Source: Eremophila alpestris peregrina (taxonomy: Eukaryota; Chordata; Aves; Passeriformes; Alaudidae). From it: a DNA stretch of 64,000 bases. Positions 53,101 through 62,100 of the stretch are shown here, one piece after another. Within the stretch, counting starts at the first letter, position 1. Every line of letters starts with the position of its first letter. The stretch is taken from positions 1,366,408-1,430,407 of the forward strand of contig WMCF01000110.1 of the NCBI GenBank assembly GCA_009792885.1. The letters run 5' to 3'. The notes under the pieces were generated by a model. That model searched no databases. It was not told where the DNA came from and saw nothing but the letters and a program-made list of their open reading frames with translations. The translations under genes were made by a program, and so were the position numbers.

Positions 53101-56100
53101 TTGTAAAACACAATATAGTAATTGCAGAATTAAAGGTTAAAAAATTATCTTTGTCTGAACATTGTCAAATTTTCCTGGGAGAAAAAAGTAAAGGCACTTT
53201 TTAAATTGAAGACAATTTAAAAACTACCTAGTTGTATGCTTTGATAAATTCTATGTAAAATTTTGATCCCTTCATGGCAAAAGTGCTCTTACAGAAAAGT
53301 AAGTTGTGTTAGATTTTTCAATGACGTTATTTGATTTTTTCATTCTTCCGTTTTCATTTCTTCGCGTTTCTCTTTATGTCATGATATGCAGAAAACATGA
53401 TAATTTAATCCTGAAAAAAAATACCAAATGAAGAAATAACATAGAATATATGGGAAAACCCTGTCCATACAGGACTTCAAATTAAAACCTGCAGATGCAC
53501 AAATGTTGTATGCCAGTAGAGTAATATTTTTTCTTTTTAAAAATTTTTTCCTTTTTTTTTCTTTCTTTTTTTTTTGTTCTTTGTTTCTTTTTTTTCTTTT
53601 TTCTTTTTTTCTTTCTTTTTTTTTTTCTTTTTTGTTGTTTACTTTGACATTCTGCTTCCCTTTTACTTGTTTCCAGAAATGATCTCCTTAAGTGCCAGGC
53701 TCTTTTTCTCTCTGAGCAGCAAGTTATATCTTTAGAAGCAGGATTTACTTGACTTGGTGAGGTTTTTTTGGTCATCTTGTCTTCACACTTATACTGTGGT
53801 TTATCATTTAACTCCTCACTGTCCTGAATGCTGCTCATTTTCATTCATTAAACCTGTAATTTTATTTTGATGCCTCCCTTAAAATAATTTTTTTGTTATG
53901 TAGTCCCATGGAAGGAGTGAGAGGACTGCCTTACTGCAAGTCAGTTCCTTTTCCATACACAGGGAATTACCATGCATTTAAAAGAGAATAAAACCAAGAC
54001 AAATAGCACAGATACTTCATACTATCTTTTGTATTTTTGTAGCATATTTCTTTGGCTGTTTTTTTTCCTGTAGGAGAACATGAGAGATAAAAATAACCCT
54101 TTTTGGAACTTGCATTCAACAGCTAGCTTGGGAATTGCATCCCACATCCTTGTGACTATTGAGGCTTCTGATGATGCTCATGGTGTGTTTGAGTTCAGTG
54201 CTGAGTCCCTTTCGGTGAATGGAACTGAGCCTGAAGATGGAGATAGCAATGTTGTGCTGCAGGTTTGAGTCTCATATTGCTGCACTGTTCTCTTCTGTTT
54301 TTCCTGGTGTTCTCTGATGATTTTGTCATTAGTCTATGCGGTTTATGACAACTTTGTTATTAACACTTATTTTTCTAGTCATGCAGTGTTTGCTAATGTA
54401 TATTATTCAGCTTGAAACTAAAATAATAATAAAATATACAAAAGCTTAAAATCTTCAGCTTATTTAGAATAAAGGGACTACTGTCTTAAAATGTGTTGAT
54501 AATATAAGTTCTGCAGAGCTAAGATAATAAAAACTACATGTTTTTAAAACACAGACATATCTTCAATTCATCATGTTATTGTCTTTGCTTAATTGAATTT
54601 CACACTTCTATGTTTTTCTTTTTCATAGAACCAAAATATGAACATCTTTATATGTTTTTCTTAGGTTGTGAGAAATCACGGGGCCTTATCTCAGGTGACA
54701 TTGCATTGGATCATAATCTGTGATCTTACCAATGATCTGATATCTACAGATGGGAATGTGACATTTGATGTTGGCCAAGTGAGAGCAAATATTACATTAC
54801 AGATCTCTCCTGATGATGTTCCCGAATTGGATAAGACGTTTTCAGTATTGATCATCAATGTCTCCCTTGGTCGTCTTGGATATCATACTAATGCAACATT
54901 GACTATTTTAGCAAATGATGATCCATATGGAGTCTTCATCTTTTCTGAGCGAAACAGACCAATAAAAGTTGAGGAAGAAACAAAAAATGTCTCTCTGACA
55001 GTTGTGAGATGCGGTGGTCTCCTTGGTACAGTAATGGTGAAATACAGAACTATTGGTGATGAAGAAAAGTCACCGTTTCTTCCACCTGATGTTGTCAGAG
55101 CAATAGAGGGAAAAGACTATATACCCATTGCAGGTTATGTGATCTTTGCAACCAATGAAAGTGAGGCCACAATATCCTTGCCTGTTTTGGATGATGATGA
55201 TCCTGAGAGGTCAGAATCTGTTTTTGTGGAGCTAAGCAGTGTTGTTCTGATCAAGAAAGTTCAGGATCGGCCAAGTAAGTGTCTTACGTAAAACCTACAA
55301 TTTAATGATAAAGGTTAGTATCTGTATGTAACAGGAGAAAATGCAGCAAGATAAATGAAGAACTCTTTACCTCTGCCAAACTTTGTACAGTTAGGACATC
55401 TCTCAGTTACCTGTTGGCATTAATTTCCTTTGGCACAATATTTTATTGGAAATGAATATTTCTTTATTCATTTTGCACTGTCTTATCAAAGGTCCTTCAG
55501 GCCAAATATGTTACAGTATTTGTTTGTGCACTAATATGTGCTCATTTAGCATTGTTTCTGGAAGTTCAGTAGCAGGAAATAACTAAGCTAGTTTTTCTTA
55601 CTAAAATACAAAAAAAGTCTTATTAAAAAAAAGTGATGTAGAATTAGTGACATGCTGCTTTCTTAGCACTGACAATTTTTACTTAATTTCTCATTCAGAT
55701 AAATTCCGACCGTTACAGCCTGATTTATGCTTCAAAGGTTCTTGGCGTGTTTAATTGCTGCCTTTGCCCACAGCAATGAGGGGTTACTTCAAATATAATT
55801 CTACTTGGAGTTGAAATCTTACTTATATTTCATCATATGAAGAGTAAAACTGAAGTTACTCTGAACTGTATTGATCTTGCTATTAGTCTTATGACTAAAC
55901 AAATAAATAAATTCACATTTCCTCATTATTTTAAAAAACTTATCGCTTGTGTGCTCTACAGCATATTAGAATAATGTTCAAATTTTCTGCCACAACTCAA
56001 TTTAAACACATGTATTTTGATATGGTTTGTAGTTGTGCTTTGTCCAATTGTCAAAAAGATATTTTTCATGAAAACTAGAGACAGCTAAACTCACGTGTAT

Positions 56101-59100
56101 GCCTACAAATTCTATAGCCATTAATAGTAAGCATTTCAGGTACCCCTCACTATGCTTTCTTTATGTTTCAGTTATAAATTCTCCTCGACTTGGCTTAGCG
56201 GGTGAGACGGTAGCTCATGTGATTATCAATGCCAATGATGATGCTTTTGGAACACTTCAGCTCTCAGCCTCAGCTGTGCGAGTTGCTGAAAACTACGTTG
56301 GACCAATCATTAATGTGACCAGAATTGGGGGAATATTTTCAGATGTTTCTGTGAAATTCAAAGCTATGCCAATAACTGCAACAGCTGGTAAGAAAGCAGA
56401 ATAGCAGAATTTTGCAGCCTGTGTTAAAGCTGAAACAAACAAGAGTGTAATGAATGCTCTGTTATGCAGCAAGTGTGAAATAAAAAGTAGTAAGGCATTG
56501 ACTGTGCTTCGCAAATATGAATCTAAGACCTAGGGGAAAGTTAATGCATTATCACTGGAGAATCTAAAAGTGAAGTAAGGGAAGGAATTGGGGTGTTTGT
56601 TTACTTAGTAGCACACCACCACTTAAATGCTCCTTTGGTCCCCACCCCTCAAAATACTATAGTAGTATATGTAAAACAGTTTAGTCCCATGTACATATTT
56701 AAACCCATAGTTTATTGCTTAGTTGAGCTATTGGAGAGAAAGGGAAATCTGGGAACTCAGCTGTAAAACAAATACGGAAAAATCTGTGAAAACCCATGGA
56801 GACTTGTACTTCTGCAAATGGAATATAAGCTTCTCCAGTTGGTCCCTGCTGTAGAGAAGGTACCTAAAGAAAGGAGAAAAGTTATCAAGTCTCCAGGATC
56901 ACGTACTTTAAATTGAGTGCACTGTATTTCAGCCATATCTGAATTGAATAGGTGGGTGGTATGTGCTCTGAGAAATTTTAATTTCACTTTTATGTAACAG
57001 AATCTTATAAAATAAATGTGCAGCTAGATTTACATCAGAGTATGATTTAAATTAGTTTCTGAAGCAGAGCTGTGATCTAGTGTATCACAGATGTTCCTCT
57101 AGATGGTTGAGACATGTTTGCCTGAAGTTGACGCATAAAAAGTGCCCTTTACTGAAATCTACTTTGACAAGGTGCTTCTGTTTTCACTTTTCTCTCTTGA
57201 AAAGCTGGATAGTAATTATAAATCAAAGACAGAAAAATCTTGGTAGTGTGACCTTGTAAGCAGCAGACAATAACGGACCTTTTATAATAACCTCTTGGTC
57301 CTACAGTACAAATTTTCTTTTGCTCAATCAGAATTTTATTTTGATCCATCCAGACATCTAAAAGGCAATAGGAAGTAAAAAAAAAAAACCAAAACTTTTG
57401 GGGTATAAAGATAAAGGAAAAGACACCATAAAAACACAGAGAAATGCATTTATAAGCAAAGAGAAGATGGGTATTACTGATAATGTTTACCACACTGAAG
57501 CATAAAGTATTGATATTATCTGTGTTTTATTGTTTTGGATTTTTTCATCTATAAATCTAGGTGAGGACTACAGTGTAGCTTCATCAGATGTTGTCTTACT
57601 AGAAGGGGAAACAAGTAAAGCTGTGCCAATTTATATAATCAATGATATAAATCCTGAACTTGAGGAGTCATTTTATGTTCAGCTGCTGAACCAAACAACA
57701 GGAGGAGCCTTGCTGGGATCTTTGACAAGGGCAGTCATAACTATTGAGGCTTCTGATGACCCATTTGGATCCTTTGGTAAAGGAGTACATATTTTCTTTC
57801 TTCTGTTAATGTTTTTTCTGAGGGTTTGTGGGGTAGCTGCTACTTGGCAACTGAATAAAAACATACAGAAGTGGAAGTGTGCGTGCAAAGAGTAAAGGAA
57901 AAAATAAGATGCACAGAATTAAAATATGTAATAAAGGAGTAATGGGGCTTTAATGTAACAAAAGGGTTGAGCCTCTTGGAGGCCCTGACTGGTGGCATCA
58001 AGCAGTAGAACAGGAGGCAACAGGCAGAAACTGATGCCCAGGAAGTTCACCTGAACATGAGGAAGACCTTCTTTAATGTGCAGATGATGGTGCACTGGAA
58101 CAGGTTGCCCAGAGGGGTTGTGGAGTCTCCTTCAGTGGAAACATCCAAGAACTGTCTGGACACAGTCCTGTGCCATGTGCTCTGGGATGACCCTGCTTGA
58201 GCAGGGAGCTTGAATTGGATTATCTACAGTGGTCCTTTCCAACCTGACTGATTTCTACTTAACATATTCCATGTAAAGAGTTTTAATTTATTTCTTCAAT
58301 AAGTGACATGAAATCTGGTAAAGAGTTTCTTTGCTGCTAATAATTATGAAATTATATCCTAAGACCTTAGACCAATTCATGTTTAGCCTCAAACAGTGGC
58401 TGTATTGGAGCAGACTTTTTGGATCAGGGCTTGAATTTCATGCTAATTTTTTCTGCAGATGAAAATATGATTATTGAAAGTTTGCTTTTAGGTTTAAACA
58501 TGATTAAAAGGGGTTTATTTGTGCAAGTAAATGCAAGCAAGTAAAATAAAACTGTACTTCAGGAAGGGATATATTTACTTTCAATTTTATTGTTAATGCA
58601 CTGCATCTCCCTGTGGTGTGTGTCAGTTTTTCAGAATACTGAATTCACTGTGGAGGAGCCTGAATTTGGATCAGTGACCATAAACTTGCCAATAATCCGC
58701 AATGCTGGGACACTGGGTAATGTTACTGTTCAGTGGGCTGCTACCATTAATGGACATCCTGCTGACGATGACTTGCAAGTTGCCATGGGTAATATTTCTT
58801 TTGCCCCTGGGGAAGCCATTCAGATGTTGCTGTTGGAAATCCTGGCTGATGATGTTCCAGAAGTGGAAGAAGTAAGTAGAGCAGTTATGTCTCTCTTGAA
58901 CAGTTGTTAGAGTTTTAACTTGTGTAAGAAATGTGTGCAGATCAAAACAAGAAATGTTATGGGAGGAAGCTGCAACAACTTCAGAGTTTTTTTTGCTTGT
59001 GATTATTTTTAGAAATGGCAAAAATTATTTGTCTGCATTATTTGTTTTTTCTTTTTTTTCTTTTTGAGATTGTCCAAATAGAATTAACTCAGGCCTCCAA

Positions 59101-62100
59101 CGGTGGTGCTATTGGGTTAGATGGCACTGCAAATATTGTTATACCTGCCAATGATAATCCTTATGGCACAGTTTTCTTTCATCAATCCTCATATCGAATT
59201 CAGGAGCCACTAGAAAGAAATTTGCTTGCAAATTTCTCAGTCAGGAGAAGGTCTGTATAATATTGTCTGATCTTGAATCTCTTTTTGTTGTTGTTGTTTT
59301 GGTTTGGTTTGTTTTTTGTTGGGTGTTTTATTGGCAATAATTTCAAATGTCATGCCCTTGTATAGGTATTTACATCAATTTCTTGCTCTGCCAGCTCTGT
59401 TTTTTCATGTACATTCATTTTGAACCAGATGTCTTCTTGTTAGAAATGTACGTAAAGTACAAATGTATTAAATGCTAGTAGCGTAAACCCAGTGTACGCA
59501 GCGTACTTGAAGTTTTAACTTGCCCGTTAAATTGTCAAGCCATTTAAAACTGCAAACCAGCCTGTTCCTGTGATGTGAACTGGAGGACAAGGTGTGTGAT
59601 GGAAGACAAAATGAAAATCAGAACAGGTTTTGCCCATGAAATATGGTATCCCCAGGACACCTTGGAGGAATGATCACAATGCTAGACAGCAAACGCTTTT
59701 TCTTCCTTGACAGTCCTAGGAAGACTGAGTTAACTCCTAGAAACAAATGTTTGCAAACATGCGTGCTTCACAGACTGCTACCCAAGCTATAAGAATCAAG
59801 CTTGCTCTCCAAAAAACCCAGCTACTCAGTTATTTTGGTACTACCTTCAAGGAAAGTCACTTTAATTAGCTATTTGTAATTTTTCAGCAACTCGGGAGGT
59901 GTTAGTTAATTTTGTTCATTTTTATTCTTAACCTAGTGACTAACAGGATGTTAGACATGCTTCACCAGCTAACATAACTTTTTTATTTTAATGTCTTTTA
60001 GTGGGGGAAGGTTTGGTCAGCTGCAAATATTTTACAGCACTTCTGAGATTGACGTTGTAGCTCTTGCCATTGAGCAAGGTGAGGACATACTGGCCTATTA
60101 CGAGTCTCCTGTACAGGGAATTCCTGACCAGCCATCCAAGACCAGAGTGAATGTGTCAGCAGCAAGTGACCCACTGTATGCCTGTGCAACTCAGTGCCTA
60201 AAAGAACAAGTATGTTCAGCCTTTACATTTTCCAGTGCCTCTGAGATTCCTCTCTGCTTCTGGCTGACAACAGAGACCTGGCCATTAACCAACGTGTCAG
60301 GATTATGGACCTACAAGAAAAACATCAGCAGTGCATCCATTCTGTTCAGCACACAAGCCATTGCTGGCAGTGATTATGAATCTGTCACAAGACAGTGGGC
60401 CATCATGCAGGAAGGGGAGGAGTTTGCAAATCTCACAGTTACTATACTCCCTGACAGCCTGCCAGAGCTGGATGAAAAATTCACTATATCCCTGTTAAAA
60501 GTTGAACTTTTGAACATCTCAGCCAGCTTAAAAAATCAGCCAACTATTGGACAGCCAAATACTTCCACAGTTACCATAATGATGAATGGGGATGCCTTTG
60601 GAGTATTTAAGATCTATGGTGTAAGTCCCAATGCAACAGAGAAGTATATTGAAGTAGAAGAACGTCCTCAGGCCAATGTGCAGCTAATGATACACAGGAC
60701 AGAAGGCAGCCTAGGACAGGTGGCAGTGGAATGGCGTGTTGTTGGTGGAACTGCTATCCCAGACTTGGATTTTGTGGGTGTTGGTGACATTCTGGTGTTT
60801 GCTGAAGGTGAGGCAAGCTTTACCACTAACTTCTCATGTCTAAAACTAAAGAAAGCACCAAACTAACACACACACAAAGACCACAGAGACTGAAAAAAAA
60901 ATCTAAAAAAAGGATGAAAAGTATAAATATTTAAATATTTTTAAAGAAATATTGTAGTATGCATTATAAATACTACATTTCGACTAAGTAAATAAGGAAT
61001 AATATTGCTGAAATAGTTGTTGAATCAAAGATAATGAAAATTAGAAGCAAGCCTAAGTGGTCTTTTGTTAATCTTCGTCAGTACAGTTCTAATTTTTAAT
61101 GATATATCTTCTTAGATTCTGAGATTGTATTGATTTTGTAACCTAAAGTTATGAAACCTATAGTTTTAACCTATAGTTAAAAATAATAAAAAAGAAAAGT
61201 CTATGGCTGGCATTATTTAAGCACTGTGCAACATGATGGATGTATTTTATATTTTCAAAGTCTGAGATGATTGAGCAGTTATTTTGAAAAGAATTGCTGG
61301 GAGTGTAGTAAAGATTCTAGTGTTCATTTAGCTTGCTAAATCATCTTGACTCAAATGAAAGGTTGCCAGGAGTGATTTGGAAACTGACATGTAATTGTAT
61401 TAGTGTTTATAATATTTAGTGTTTGCTAAATCTATTTTCAAAATACTTTAAAAGGCAATAGAACAAAAAATATATGTATATGGTAAACTGATATAATTAT
61501 TAGTATAGGTTATGCACATCCAATGACCAATAGGATTGTGTTGCAATATGTAATTTATTATAGAGACTGGTAATTGATTGTGTTTGCTGCTTACATTGTC
61601 ATTCTTTGATATTCCAGAAGACAGGTAAGTAATACAATGACAGCCCACTTCAATGCATTTCCTGGTCCAGTAAATATATAGCCAAATTTTGTGTACATGT
61701 GTCTGTATGTGGTTCATCAGAAAATGTATTCACTTGGTAATTCTTTTTACAGGAATTATATTGCCCTTTTCTAATTAAAATTTGAAAGCCTGAGAAGTTA
61801 TAAAGCAAATAAGAATTCTAGACATTCAGCAATTATGCCGACATTGTTAATTTCTAGAGTGTATTTAATAATTTGTGAATTATATTTCCTGATATAAATT
61901 TTCATTAGTAATTGAATAATGACATTCAATAACTTCTTGACAGGAAATAAGTAAAGATTCTTCATGTCCTTTTTTATATTAGTTAAGTATTTACTACTAG
62001 AGTAGATAATTTCATCTTTTTAAAAAGTGATTTTCATTTGAACACATAAATATGTATCTGTCCTACTTCTAGGTGAAACAAAGAAGATGGTCACACTGAC

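Noticed and set aside
53482..53844. Lysine-rich minus-strand open frame of 120 codons
   Set aside because: It is the reverse reading of the T/C low-complexity tract; the lysine run is a composition effect.
54074..54122. In-frame upstream extension of exon 26 as normal coding sequence
   Set aside because: The strong acceptor at 54073 is out of phase with the preceding donor and brings a stop, and family alignment has no insertion here. Kept only as a splicing finding.
57149..57493. 114-codon minus-strand open frame
   Set aside because: Phe/Tyr-rich translation of AT-rich intron sequence, with no homology.
58634..58871. Alternative acceptor seven bases downstream for exon 30
   Set aside because: Joining there to the phase 1 donor gives a stop within three codons.
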